A stretch of 64,000 nt of DNA from Aptenodytes patagonicus (taxonomy: Eukaryota > Chordata > Aves > Sphenisciformes > Spheniscidae). The translations under genes and the position numbers were made by a program. Below the pieces are notes generated by a model. That model worked only from the letters and a program-made list of their open reading frames with translations. It had not been told where the DNA came from and made no database searches. The stretch is from contig NC_134949.1 of NCBI RefSeq assembly GCF_965638725.1, forward strand, positions 49,938,151 to 50,002,150, given 5' to 3'. Each line of letters starts with the position of its first letter. Position 1 is the stretch's first letter. Positions 1-12,541 of the stretch are shown piece after piece.

Positions 1-2961
1 ATTTGTTTACTTGCAAACACTGGGGCAAGTGAAATGCAGGTAGCAGAGGAGTTGCAAGGCTCAGGTAAATGTGTTTGTACAGGAAGTGGATTTTGAGAAA
101 AAGAAAGATCACCATACAAAGGACACATAAGGATTTATAGAACAATAACGAATATTTAAAGATAGCTTTCCAACAGGAAGAGAAATATTTGCCATAAAAA
201 ATGAGCACATCTAAACAGACAGAACAGAAATAATATCACATGAGCCTAAGGGCTATCATACAGCTTGTACACAAAATTAGGAATGAACTGGAAGCTAAAT
301 TTCATGGGTGAAGAACAGACCAGTTATAGTTAAAGATATTGTGAAAGGAAAAAATAGATTGTTGAGGATGATGTGTGACATTCGGAGCAGGTATAGGAGA
401 GGATAATAAAGAGTGGAAGATGGAAATACCAGAGGTCTTACTGAGAACACCAGAAGGATAGAAATTAGCAAGTAGTTAAGGTCAAGCCAGGGTGCTTCTC
501 CCAGGTGCTTCAAACATTGTAAATAATTTCCATTTTTTAAATTATTTTATTTTATTTTATGAGACTGTTAAAATTCTGGCTCAAGTTTATTTTTTTGTCC
601 CAAATGATTGTTGATCATTACATATGAGCAATAAAAAATGTGACTGTGTGGGCTGGCTATAATGAAGCTGGGATTTTGTGTTCGTTCATCACAAGATGTA
701 ACTCTTAAGTGCATCTGTTATCCATTTCAAGATCTTTTTTCTTATGGGTAGCTTTACAGATAATTGAGCTAATGAAGATCTTTGTAGAAAATCATCAGGA
801 AAGAAGGTACACAGAGGCTTCTATGTGGTGTCTCTGTGGTGGGCTCAGCCATGACAGAAGAATTACAGAAAAATAAGATTTACTTCATACAGATTTAGTC
901 ACACAAGCTTTAGCATACAATTTCAGAGAGTTGTCAGGGCCCTCTCTATTAATGCTGTATGGAAATTAATCTTATACACTTGTCTTATGATGTAGAGAAC
1001 TGGCATGTGAAGGTGCTTACCCCTCTCCAATTAATATCGTGAACCTAAACAGTAGCTTAGGTGAGACACTTCCAAATGGCTGATAACATAATCTCACTTT
1101 AGGAATACTCAAAAACCTCTCTGCTCAGGTTAAAGCCCCCAAGAAGCCCTCCAAGGAGAGAGAAACATACAGGTCCTGTGAACAGCTAGTGGAAGTTGGG
1201 TACACACCTCGGCAGGTACCTGTAAAACTCCAGTCTCAGGCATTACACTGTCCCTCTTCCCTAGAAAAGGAGGCATATGGTAACAAAAGCCTGCATGCAA
1301 AAAAGCCTGACCTCATCTAAAGCTCTCTAGTCATGTGTTGCTTATATATAATTACTGTGAACTTCAGAACCAACATAAGCAGTGAGCTGCTGACACAAGG
1401 GGAGGAAATGGAGGTAGGCATAAGCTTGAACACAGTCACATGCATGAATTAGTGCAGAGTATAGAGACTTGTATTCATATTATCTGTGCAAACAACAGAA
1501 GCTGTTTAAGGAAATACCTTCTTAGCTGTTTGCTTACTGGAGTTTACTGTTCCTGTAACTGTGCTGGTAGAAATGAACACGTATGCGTCAGCAGCTCCCA
1601 CTCACAGACCTGCATCTTCATGCAAGACCACTTTTATTACCAGCATCAGCTAAGATGCTGGACCTGATGTTCCCATCAGGGAGATGTGGGCCTGAACTGA
1701 ATTATTCTGATTCTGTCATGAGGAGGCAGAAGGAAATGGTGGGCAGTGGAAGGCTGTAAATTAATAACCCAACATCCACCAGAGATGCTTTTTTGCAGAA
1801 TTTGATTGTTCATCTCCTCCAAAAGCCTCTGTCATTCATTCACAAGTGCTGTAATCGGAGGTTTGCTTCTGGTACGGGACAACGCTTCCTGCTAGAGCAA
1901 GCTGTTGAAGACAACAGAGGTCTAAAGGCATAAACAAGGATTAAATACCTGACTCCTATTGACTTTTAGTGTAACCTAGTGTTTACTGTAACCAAGTGTT
2001 GCACTCTGCACCTTTCAAACGTTTCCCTGTGGACCTCAATGCACTGTTTTTCAATACATTTCTGAGATGTGTTTAGTCTTCTCCTAGAAATTGCTGTGCT
2101 ATTTTTGCATATTCAGATCTCTGTATCTGTATCATTCCAGTTTGGAGAGGCCAACTGTTCCCTCTGTTTTCATATGAAGATAGAATGAATCAGTGTTACT
2201 TCCACCCGTATTGCTCTTCCCCCAAATGCTTTCACAGATGTACTAGGAACATGGAGTTCTGCAGTCTATAACGGTAATACCCCAGACTGGGCTGCTTTCA
2301 AAAACCACCCTGTAGGAACTGTGCAATTATAAGCAACTCAAGGCTGGTAGGACTTATCACATGTTGCATGAGGAAAGATCCCATGAGGGTGCTCAGGTGA
2401 TAGCAAATCTCTAACAGGAAAAAAATTCACAGAAGGAAATAGGCTTCCAGCAATATGATTTGCATCCTTAGGGGAAGAAAGTTACTGTGTCATCAAGACT
2501 GGCCAGCCCAGTACTTACTAGATGACTATAAGGAAACTCTACTGATTGGCATATAATCTCTTTTCAATTTGTTGTGTACATTTTAGGTTGCTGTCAGGAA
2601 GGCTGGTACCACCCCATATATTCTTTTCTCCTCAGAAATACACTAGAAATCTAGCATATACTCCTAAGTATAAGGAGACTGCTGATTTTATATCTAGCCT
2701 GCTGTGAGAATGAGTTCACATCACAGCATCACTGTGCATCACTTGTACTAGCTCAGCACAGGTATCAGTGTGAGCTCAGAATGGAACAACTAATTAAATC
2801 TACATTCCTGATGAGGGAAAAGATGAGGGAAGTGCTGAAGATAACAAAGTGCAGTGGCCTGGTGATGAAGACAGGAGGGAAAGAAAGGTCTTCAGCTGGT
2901 AGACCTTTAACCTCTGCAAGCCTGGGCATTTTTTTCTTGACACTCCAATAGCAATAACATC

Positions 2962-3011
2962 AATAACAGTTAAGAATAAAGTGAAGAATAACAGTTAAGA
3001 ATAAAATGAAG
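2962..3011. repeat. 25-bp tandem duplication, two copies
   Basis: Two adjacent 25-bp copies beginning AATAACAGTTAAGAATAAA occupy 2962-2986 and 2987-3011. They differ at one position (G versus A), so the duplication is fairly recent or has been homogenised. It looks like a simple slippage-type duplication in unique DNA. Confidence 0.9.
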
Positions 3012-3150
3012 GCCATGTAAGCCTTCCCTATCTGTGAGACACTTAGGCTTCACCAGCTGTGCTGGCTTGCTTCCTACATCTGGGCTCCAAAATGGGTAAC
3101 AAGAAAACTCTGAGAGAACTATTTTAAGAACTCTGGCACCAAGCAGAGTG

Positions 3151-3186
3151 GGGAAAGGAAAAAAAAAAAAAGAAAAAGAAAAAAAA
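3151..3186. repeat. A-rich purine tract
   Basis: An uninterrupted purine run of G and A with long A stretches. It is low-complexity DNA; no adjacent retroposed body was recognised that would make it a poly(A) tail. Confidence 0.8.
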
Positions 3187-6100
3187 TCCCAACCCTCCAC
3201 TGCTTTACTGAAATCAGTCTGTTGAAAGCATTTCTGTTTGGCTGCCACAGTTCGCCAAGCAGCCTAATGTGCCAGCTATTAGTACCCAGCAGAGAGCATG
3301 TTTGCAGCTATTCAGCAAAACTATCACATGTCCTTCGCCAAGGAAAGAGGGATCAGCTGCCGAACACTGGAGCTGATGAAGAGCAGAGCTATTAAAGCAA
3401 GCAGTAAAAAAAAAAACACAACCCAGAATGGAGACTGATTTTTATTATTATTTTTTTAACCTAATGGATGACATTTATAACTGGAAAGTATGAGTCAGAG
3501 TGTGCTGTGCCAGCATGGGGTCTTTATGATGTTTTCATCTTGCTTGTTCTTCTTCTTTGGCTGGGACCATTCTGTCTTGTTGATTTGTAAGTTTTAGGTT
3601 CCTTACAGTGCTTAGGAGATGGGCGCACATGTGTGTTTGTGTGTGCGTGTAAGTAGTGACCATAGCTCAGTGTACTGGAAGTAAAGAGCTAAACTAGTCA
3701 ACTCAGAAAATTTTTAGGGAGTAGTGAGACTGCTTTACAGTGCTGGGACCTCTTAGATAAATTATTACTGCCAAAGTGTTATTGCTGCCAAATGTGGCAG
3801 TGACGTGAGCGTGGGAGGCAACCACCCACTTGCTAGTGAGGACAAAATGGACACAGCTCTGTCTCCACAACCACTAATCTCATCCAAAAAGCTTGAAAAC
3901 AGAGAACTGTTTGTCCTTTTGTAGCACATGAGCAAATAGAATCCATTTGCCACAGAGCTTCTCTGTAATACCGTATCTCTAGCATGTAACTGAGAAACAA
4001 AATTATACTACTTGTTGTGATGACATTAGAGTCTGGTTACCTCAGAAACAACACGCCCAATTCCAGATTCTGGTTCCAGAAAGTTCTTTTTACGTTGCAA
4101 GATCAGCCCTGCAGCATTTCCCAGGAAGAATACCTTAGGGAACCCCTGGTATGGGAGAGTCCTGTCCTGACATAGAGCCAGCATTGTTTTATGGCAGCTT
4201 CTCCTACCCTGCAACACCCTGTCGCAGGATTCACGCTGGGACCAAGCAAACTCCCGCTAGCAGAGTAATCCCCAAGACCCATGCAAGGCAACGTCACATA
4301 GCCACGGCTGCTGGGGCTGGCATGGTAACTGGGTCCCCCACGGCTTCCCGAGGATGTGGGGAGGTGTGAGGCACCCGCAGAGCCTTTGCCTCCCTTTTCC
4401 CACAGCTGATATGGGTCATGCTCAGCACAGCTGAAAATTGAGCCCTCAGGCGGGGAGCTATAATGAATTCACTAGATTAGGCAATGAAAGCCAGTGTGAA
4501 CAAAACAACCAGCTGGCTCAAGAATATTTCATGCTAGCGTAAAAATGCTACAGGAGGGGAGGGAAATAAGCTTCAAAACTGTCCAGTTTCATTCCTCTGA
4601 AGATCATGCCCATCTTTTCTTTTATACACAGTGTTATATCCTACATACAGCTGTGAAACTGAAAAGAAATAAAGGTATTTTCATCCTCTATGTACTGTTA
4701 TATGTTATAGTCATTAAAAATAGTAGACTATGTCCTCATGAAAGAATGTGATGCACCTTGGTAAAAGACTGTTCATGGAGGAATTCTATCTGAAGCTCTG
4801 GGATGTAATTTTTTTTTCTTTTTTTATTTTATAATGAGAATTGGAATCCAACCCAGTTGTTCAGCTCTTTGCGGTTATTTTTTAATTCTGGACAATTAAA
4901 AGCCTTTACAAGTATTTATAATAATTATTTCTAAAGAATCTGAAAAAGTAAAATAACATACATATGGTAGCAGAATTCCAGAATCAGAAATTGAAGAGGT
5001 GTTTTACCTTTGTTACAGGAATTGGAACAATAATTTCAGAATAGACTAATGTGAAAGTAGACTTGAGTTTATTTCTTTGCTTTTGTCCTATGTCTAGGGT
5101 TGTGTCGAAACCCTATGCTTTAAAATGTTGTTTTTCCTTTAGCTGAGAGATGTCTTTTCATATGTGAGCCAATCCACCCACACTCTTCCTGTGATTATCC
5201 TCAAGAAATGGGAAGAAAATTCCATACAATATGCATACCCGATAGCATCGCATTTACACTTCAAGCCTAGTTTCACTTGATTAATAGTTTCCCTTCCTTT
5301 CCAGTTCCCAAGAAATGTGAATCCCCATGAGGCATTTTTGGAAAATGCATCACAATTACTATACTGGAGGAACCTCTCCTGTGGATGCCACTCTTACCAC
5401 AGAAAAGATGTAGGTAAAAACAGCCTCACATTTGGCATTTGAAGGAGTGAAAGGCAACACTTAGGAATTCCAGTATGGCATCGCCCTTACAATCTCCTAA
5501 GGAAATCCACCATAAAATACAGTATGTGCTGAGAACAGGCTGGGCCACCTAAATATGGATTGCTTTTGGCTTCAGCTATTCAGAAATCCCCAGAACAGGT
5601 GCCAAATTAAGTCACCCTACTAGCTGCTTTCCATGGCTGAAGGTCAGTAATAGTTAACATGGGGAGGAATTTGGATAGTACATCTTGCAATTCAAGAGCA
5701 CCTCGACTGCTCTAAAACACCAATGCATTCTTGCCTTAGAAAACCTCAAGCGTAGAGCAGTTTAGCTTTCCTTTGACATGGAAGCAGTTTACAGCTCATA
5801 AGGAAAACATATTAGTCTTTCGTATCAATGTTAATTTATGCCACATTTCCCATCTATTTATAACTCAAACATTCTAAATTAGAACTATTAGATGCAAATA
5901 TATTATAATCTGAGAGAAGGCAAAATATTCCATAACTCTGATTTGGAAAAGGGAAATATTCATTCATATATAGCTGACTAATGCTTCTACAGTTGCAATT
6001 TCAGGAACATGATTTTCTGAAAGAACTGCTGACAACCCATGTTAAACTTTGAAGATTAGTATGTTTAGCCATAATTTTGCTCCCATTTGAATTCTACTTC

Positions 6101-8516
6101 GTTGTCTGCTTGTTTCTTATTGCCGCCTTTGTTTCTTAGAACACTTGCATAAATAGAGAATTTTTGTTACTTGAAAGCTTTTTGATCTCCTTTTCATTTC
6201 CCACCTGCAATTATAACTCTTTCTTGGTGACATCACCCATTGGATGCAGTGAAAAGAATTCTGATAAATGGCTGAATAAAGAATTATTGACATCAAGTGG
6301 AAAATAACCAGCTGGAACTGATGAACTCTCAAAAAGCCTGTTTGCATGCAAGAATCATAAATAAGAAAGAATACAATCAGAGAAATATAGAAAATACTCT
6401 CTGCAAGCTATGCAGTACAAAGTCAATGCACAGAATTGAAAATCTCATGAAAGTTGTTGGTAATACAAAGCTAAACATGTAACCTGGTTAGCTAGAGAAT
6501 ACTCACAAGCATGAATACAACAGTGATATATTATTGTACTTTACTTCAGTAAACAGTGAACTAACACAGCCCTTGTCATTTCTTTTCCTTCCACATCTAC
6601 TTAAATTCAGTCTGGGTGCACTTTTAGGAATATCCTTCTGCATAGATGAATTTCATTCTCCAGTGAAACACACAATAAGTGTATGGTAGGCCCATATTCC
6701 TATTGGTTTGCTATTTCGCCTTTTTCCTTATTCCTCAGACTATTAGTTGCATTATATCTAAGTCCAGACTCTGAGCAAATATAAAACAGTATAAATCTCT
6801 GAATGTGAGTGGAGCTGCCTTTAAACTGTGCCAGTCAAGAATCTAGTACTTTTCTGAAACAAGTGCTGATATATACTACTGCTTTTTTTTTTTGTGTAAA
6901 TTGGTGTCATATTGACCTTAAGCACAGACCTTAATCATATTTACTATCTGGTCATAGAAGTATAGATTGCAACCCACTTCCTTCTTTTAGGCATGAAATA
7001 TTCTTTAAAGAGAATTAAAAAGCAGTTGCTGCTTCTGGGCTCTGTCCACTCTGTTGCAGTGTTTCATAATATTCACAGCATAAAACTGAAGGCAGGGAAT
7101 ATAGCATGTACCAGTAAACCTAGTTTTTTGGCCTCTTCTTTTGAAGGAATTGGAACAGAAGAAATTGTAGAGAGGAGTTTCTGTCAGTTTACACTTTTGC
7201 CAGAGTGGACAGTAGAGTTACCTATCTTAGTTTTGGTAGTCTTGGTTTGCTGTCTAGAGAGAATGTGATAGCTAACACATATTCTGGAAAATCTTCAGGT
7301 TAACACAAAGTGCCGTTTAACTCACAGTTATAGATTATTATCATTATAGTGACTTTTTAGACAAACCTGCTATGTCTTTGTTCACTGAATAATAAGATAT
7401 AAGAAGTTACTGACTTCAGAGCAGGTTGAAAGAATGTGGCACATATAGAGATTCAGTAATAACCTCTAAAAGAATAATAACAAGCATATATGGTCTTGCA
7501 GTCAGAGCTGGTTTGTGTCCACAATCACAATGGTATTTCCCATAGCGTTTATACAAGCACTGTGTACTAATAAGCGTGGATAATGTTAAGGCTTTCCACT
7601 GTACTTTGAACTTACACAGCTTATCACTTCATAGCAGAGATGATCCAAATGCATTCTCTGATTCAAAAGCAGTTGCCCTCTGGAACAACTTAATGGATGC
7701 TCCTACTTCAAACCTAGTTACTGAAGTCTAGAAATCTCTTTCATACACAGGTTATATCTGCTGTAAATCCATTAAAGCTACTGTGGGTTTACACCATTGC
7801 AAAAGCGAAAGAAAAGCAGGCACTGCATATCCTCTCATCCCCAGGGGTCTCTGTCTCTATCTGTTCAGACTGGCACTTTTGGGAAACCCATGAGCTCTGC
7901 AGTATGAACCAACCAAAACAGATTTGGTTTAAAGCAGACTTTTTGATAGTTCAGGTAGACAGTGTACGTAAATGAGGTGGTGGAAACCGCTGCTAGGCTA
8001 TCCCCAGTCTTCTGATAGTCTTACACACAAAGAGAGATGGAAATCAGAAAATGATTTTAGAAAGTCTTTCTGATTCTGAGACATGTTTTGCATATGACCC
8101 TTTAAAAAATGTCAGCAACACTGTATTTGCCTTTCTTGATCTTTGAATCAATACCTTCTGGCTGCGTAGATATTGGCAAATACATTTTGCGTCCAAGCAG
8201 ATTCTTTCAGAACTGTCACAAGTGACTTTTCACATGGGGCATCATTTATGTGGCATTTACAGTTCCTGGCAAAAGCAGGCACAGACATGCCCGAGAGTGC
8301 CACTCTTTTCCCTCTGAGAGGACAAACCTCAGACTGATTCTTTTACCAAAGAAGACAGTTTGTTGCATGGTAGACTTTTATGTCATACATCTTATTTGAA
8401 ACAATATATGTAGTCACTAAAGGGAACATTGTGACCCCTTTGACTGCAACCACCAATACAGTGACGTCACTTAGCTCCACTTTGCTTCATATTGTGCAGA
8501 TGACACAGTTCCTCAG

Positions 8517-9111
8517 TGTGCTGGTTTTGGCTGGGATAGAGTTAATTTTTTTCATAGTAGCTAGTATGGGGCTATGTTTTGGATTTGTGCTGAAAACAGT
8601 GTTGATAACACAGGGATGTTTTAGTCACTGCTGAGCAGCGCTCACACAGAGTCAAGGCCTTTTCTGCTTCTCACCCCACCCCACCAGTGAGTAGGCTGGG
8701 GGTGCACAAGAAGTTGGGAGGGGACACAGCCGGGACAGCTGACCCCAACTGACCAAAGGGATATTCCATACCATATGACGTCATGCTCAGCATATGAATC
8801 TGGGGGAAGAAGAAGGAAGGGGGGGATGTTCGGAGTGATGGCGTTTGTCTTCCCAAGTAACCGTTACGCGTGATGGAGCCCTGCTTTCCTGGAGATGGCT
8901 GAACACCTGCCTGCCGATGGGAAGTAGTGAATGAATTCCTTGTTTTGCTTTGCTTGCGTGTGTGGCTTTTGCTTTACCTGTTAAACTGTCTTTATCTCAA
9001 CCCATGAGTTTTCTCACTTTTACCCTTCCGATTCTCTCCCCCATCCCACCAGGGGGGAGTGAGTGAGTGGCTGTGTGGTGCTCAGTTGCCAGCTGGGGTT
9101 AAACCGCAACA
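8517..9111 (+). mobile_element. Solo LTR of an avian ERVL-type retrovirus
   Basis: A 595-bp element starting TGTGCTGG and ending CGCAACA, so it has TG...CA termini. It is flanked on both sides by the perfect 5-bp repeat CTCAG (8512-8516 and 9112-9116). A 5-bp target duplication fits ERVL-type integration. The body resembles the second LTR at 10865-11453 along its whole length: the opening TGGNTTNGGCTGGGATAG-like block, the phrase around GATATTCCATACCAT, the CCCCCATCCCAC block and the GGGGTTAAACC end. No retroviral gene lies beside it, so it is a solo LTR left by recombination between two LTRs. Its TATA region reads CATATGAA and appears decayed. The family resembles TguLTR5 of neoavian birds; that name is from memory. 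Confidence 0.88.
8776..8783 (+). promoter_or_regulatory. Palindromic CRE (TGACGTCA) in the LTR U3 region
   Basis: A full 8-bp cAMP-response-element consensus lies upstream of the LTR's expected TATA position. The matching site in the LTR at 10865 reads TGATGTCA, as expected if its CpG has mutated. The motif fits a CREB/ATF-type enhancer element, but present activity cannot be judged from sequence. Confidence 0.5.
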
Positions 9112-10864
9112 CTCAGCTTTCTTCATGCCGGGTTGAGGTCATTGCTTGGGTGAGAAGTAATTACCTGAAGCACATCTGAGAGAAGCTGGCAGACTGTCTG
9201 AGAGAGGTACTGTCTGAGACTGATGGAGAAATTTCCTTCCTTTTAGCCAAGCTTGTGAACTGAGAGTATCTTCTAGGACCTTTAGGTGCACCTTGATACC
9301 TTGGCAGCAATAATAACCAAGGAATTTTATTCTGTTTTGTTTTCTTATTTACAAACATATGTCCAAATGCAGACTTTCCATTGTTTTGCTTATCCAGAGT
9401 AAGCAGTTGTAAAGTTCAGGTTTTAAAATAATTGGAAGCCTCAGCAAAACTAAAATATGGTTTGCTTTCTACTCTATGTCTTTTAGTGCGTTGCTGTTTA
9501 ATAACTATCCTGCCTTCCACTCCCATTCTGGATGCACATTAATTACTGGCTTTTTAGTTCACTGTATCTGAAAGACACAGTCTCTTATAAGGCAACAGGT
9601 AAGATTACCAGAGGAATACATGCTCATGGTCCTCACATTTGGAGTTCTAGATGGATAAACTTCTACCCTGGTGTGATCTTTAGTTCTAGGTCTAGTGTGT
9701 TGATTGTCAATGAATACTACTGATATAAGCTGTAATACCTTAGGATTTTATTTAGAGGAAAATTGTCTAGTTTTTGCTGGTTGGGAGGTATTTATTTGAA
9801 ATTGTGTCAGTTTGGTTTTATCAATAAAGCGAGTTTTTGTATAACATATATATTCATCCAGAACATTTGGGACAAGTGCATCATATACGTTGATCAAATA
9901 ATTGCTTAAATTTCATAACTGTTGTAGATATCAAAAGCAGGAGTTTTCTGGAAAATGCCCATATAACACCTGGTGCAGAAACTAAGGCATGATTGTTGTT
10001 TATTGGGCACAGTCATCTGAAGGTCTCACTTTAATCATTTGTGCTATTAGAGAAGGTAATATTACTTCATTCCCCAGCACAGGGGAATTAAGCTATTTCA
10101 CAAGTTGATGCAAACACAAGCAGTTAGCTGTAATAATTTATTGGGTTCAGTCCTTCACTGTTACGCAATGATACTCAGCTGTTTTACCAGGTCAGAGAGT
10201 GCTTCTCTTTTTAGTTCACTGTTAAGGGTACATTATAATCTCTGTATTAGTTTTCCTGAATGGAACACATATCCATCATAAATGTTTTAGCAATGCATTC
10301 CGAAAACAGGCAGCACAGCTTGTCAGTTTTTACAGGCTATCATCGCCTGGTGCTGCTAGGGCAGAATGAGGACTGAATAAGTGCTCTTCCATTGAGAAAC
10401 TGTCCAAGGTCTCACTTCCTATAACAATTTCAGTTAAAGTACCTCTTAAGAGCTTAACAGAGTGATGGCAGTATAAATGACGCCAAGTTTTACAGTAGAG
10501 GCCTGTTCCAAAGATGAGCCAATTCGACAGTAGACTGCTTAGTGATTTCACAGTGATTTCTGGGACTTAACACCAGGCCTTCAATGTAAAATTTTTTCTC
10601 GCTGTAATTTAAGAGGGTGAGGAGACAAGACAGACATTTCAAATGTATTTCTTTTGATTAGAAGGCCTTGTATCCAGTGACTTTATTTTTAGCATCTGCT
10701 AGTCAAGTATCGTCTTTCACCATTGTATTAACCTGTACTACTGATACTTTCATTGCTTTGGTTCTATGAAAAGATGGAAGTTTTCTATTAAAACAACAAA
10801 TGTATACTTGAGTATAAATAATGAAGACTGTTCTGCTAACTCACTTGAATATCAGTTTATAAAG
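9112..10864. other. Unique spacer between the two solo LTRs
   Basis: About 1.75 kb separates the LTRs. It contains no gag, pol or env-like frame and no primer-binding site next to the first LTR, so it is host DNA and not a proviral interior. No gene was recognised. Confidence 0.75.
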
Positions 10865-11120
10865 TGTCCTGGTTTCAGCTGGGATAGGCTTAATTTTCAT
10901 CCTAGTAACTGGTACAGTGCTGTATTTTGGATTTAGCATGAGAATAATGTGATAACACACTGATGTTTTAGTTGTTGCTAAGCAGTGTTTATACTAAGTC
11001 AAGGACTTTTCAGCTTCTCATGCTCTGCTAGGTGCACAAGAGCTGGGAAGGAGCATAGCCAGGACAGCTGACCCAAACTGGCCAAAGGGATATTCCATAC
11101 CATGTGATGTCATGCTCAGC

Positions 11121-11127
11121 ATATAAA
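11121..11127 (+). promoter_or_regulatory. TATA-like box of the solo LTR
   Basis: ATATAAA sits about 256 bp into the LTR, just after the conserved CATGCTCAG stretch, which is where a U3 promoter is expected. The other LTR has CATATGAA at this place and has probably lost the box. Function is inferred from position only. Confidence 0.5.
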
Positions 11128-11267
11128 CTGGGGGAAGCTGGCCAGGGGGCAGTGATCGCTGCTTGGGGACTGGCTGGGCATTGGTCGGCAGGTGGTGAGC
11201 GGTTGCATCACTTGTTTTTCCTGGGTTTTGTTCCTCTCTCTCTGTCGTTGTTTTCCTTTTAATTTCA

Positions 11268-11272
<5 letters not shown>

Positions 11273-11296
<24 letters not shown>
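11273..11296. repeat. (ATT)n microsatellite inside the LTR
   Basis: About eight ATT units in the 3' half of the second LTR. The first LTR lacks the array, so it is a length difference between the two copies. Confidence 0.9.
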
Positions 11297-11298
<2 letters not shown>

Positions 11299-12498
11299 TT
11301 TATCTTATTTCAATTATTAAACTGTTCTTATCTAAACCCACAAGTTTTCTCACTTTTGTTTTTCTGATTCTCTCCCCCATCCCACTGGGGGGTGGGGAGG
11401 GTGAGCAAGCGGCTGTGTGGTGCTTGGTTGCCGACTGGGGTTAAACCCCTACATAAAGATAGCCAGATATCCGAAACTTTACAGTTCAGGTCGAGTTTGG
11501 ATAAACATCTATGAGACCAAGCTTTCTTATCAGATTCCAGCACTTCCACTTGGCATCTCAGCTGGAAATACCAGAAGAAAAGCCTTTCTGTTAGAGCATG
11601 GTCATTTCCAGCTCTAGTCCCTGGTGGAAATCAGAGGTGCCAAAGTACTTTTGCTCATGAAGGGTTCAGTGTAAGTTCAGTTCCAAACACAGGCTATGGT
11701 TTCTTTTGTGTTTCTTCCTTGAAGCTTTTGTGGGGGTTTGATTTGTAAGTAAAAGTACTGTATTTTTATTTCAAACCCTAATTGTAAACCAGGAGGGCCT
11801 TCACTTCTATTTGCTATCTGAGGATGTGACTCAAGCCAATAGTTTTGAAAAGGACCACTGATTTTGCATATATTAATTGTCAGGTTTTCTGTAAAAGAGA
11901 AAGGAAATGGTTAAGGTATTGGATGGAACTTTCCTTAAGTTAATGATAAAGTCTAACCCTTTTCCACAAAATGCATAACTAACTTCTTTTGCCTGAGGAG
12001 ACTTGAGCAGCAATCATTTATATCCCGTAATCACTGCACTTCAGGACAATGTGGGAGTGGGAAGGAGGAGAGTCTTCTCGGCCACTTTTGATGAAGCTAT
12101 TTGACTTTGAATAAAATAATGCAAATTAGATGAAGAGGTTTAATACACATCTCTTTACATTCACACAAGTGCTTAAGCTAAAAGACAGTTTTATTCTCGG
12201 TGTTTACCTCAGTTGATATTTAAATGAGCGCTTATGAAGTGGAGCAGTTTCAGTCAGAGAGGTAGAGCAGACCCTCCGGTCCAAAATGTGCTACATCCAG
12301 TTATTAAACCACACTTGCAGAAAGTGTGAGTTCAAGACCTCTGAAGCAGATGAGGAATGTGAATTCAAGGCTTCCAAGACCCTTCTCAGTGCTCTAATGG
12401 GCAACAGCAAAGATGGCACCGGCATCTCTTCCAGCAATTTTTCCCTGTGTACGATGACTGGTCCAGTAGCCATGTTCTGAGAATTCCCAAATCCTGAG

Positions 12499-12541
12499 TG
12501 GATGTTTAGTTGGATGTTTAGTTCAGTGGATGTTTAGTTCA
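12499..12541. repeat. Three short tandem copies of TGGATGTTTAGT
   Basis: Copies begin near 12499, 12511 and 12527, with a few spacer bases between the second and third. This is a minor local duplication just after a short open frame. Confidence 0.8.

Larger units (their letters stand above)
1..8516. other. Unique AT-rich noncoding DNA, no gene seen
   Basis: I recognise no exon, RNA gene or interspersed repeat in this stretch. Open frames are all under about 95 codons and resemble nothing known to me. It contains a TTTTA-rich run near 541-560, a TG-rich patch near 3632-3655, and the two repeats listed separately at 2962-3011 and 3151-3186. A stretch near 7530-7720 has a vague CR1-like flavour but too little to call. 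It could be intergenic or intronic. Confidence 0.6.
10865..11453 (+). mobile_element. Second solo LTR of the same avian ERVL-type family
   Basis: A 589-bp element starting TGTCCTGGTTTCAGCTGGG and ending CCCCTACA, flanked by the perfect 5-bp duplication TAAAG (10860-10864 and 11454-11458). It keeps a TATA-like ATATAAA at 11121-11127, an (ATT)n microsatellite at 11273-11296 and an ATTAAA polyadenylation-type hexamer at 11316-11321, in the order expected for U3-R-U5. Because its target duplication differs from that of the LTR at 8517, the two are independent insertions and not the ends of one provirus. No retroviral coding sequence adjoins it. Confidence 0.9.

Noticed and set aside
8283..8292. 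p53 half-site-like AGACATGCCC
   Set aside because: A single 10-bp half site without a good partner is expected by chance in 64 kb.
9487..9598. Acceptor-like TCTTTTAG and donor-like CAG|GTAAGA enclosing 112 bases
   Set aside because: The acceptor tract is only moderate, the interval is not a multiple of three, and the open frame starts inside it. It is within what chance would give in AT-rich DNA.
8517..11453. A single provirus bounded by the two LTRs
   Set aside because: Each LTR has its own, different 5-bp target duplication, and the 1.75 kb between them holds no retroviral coding sequence.
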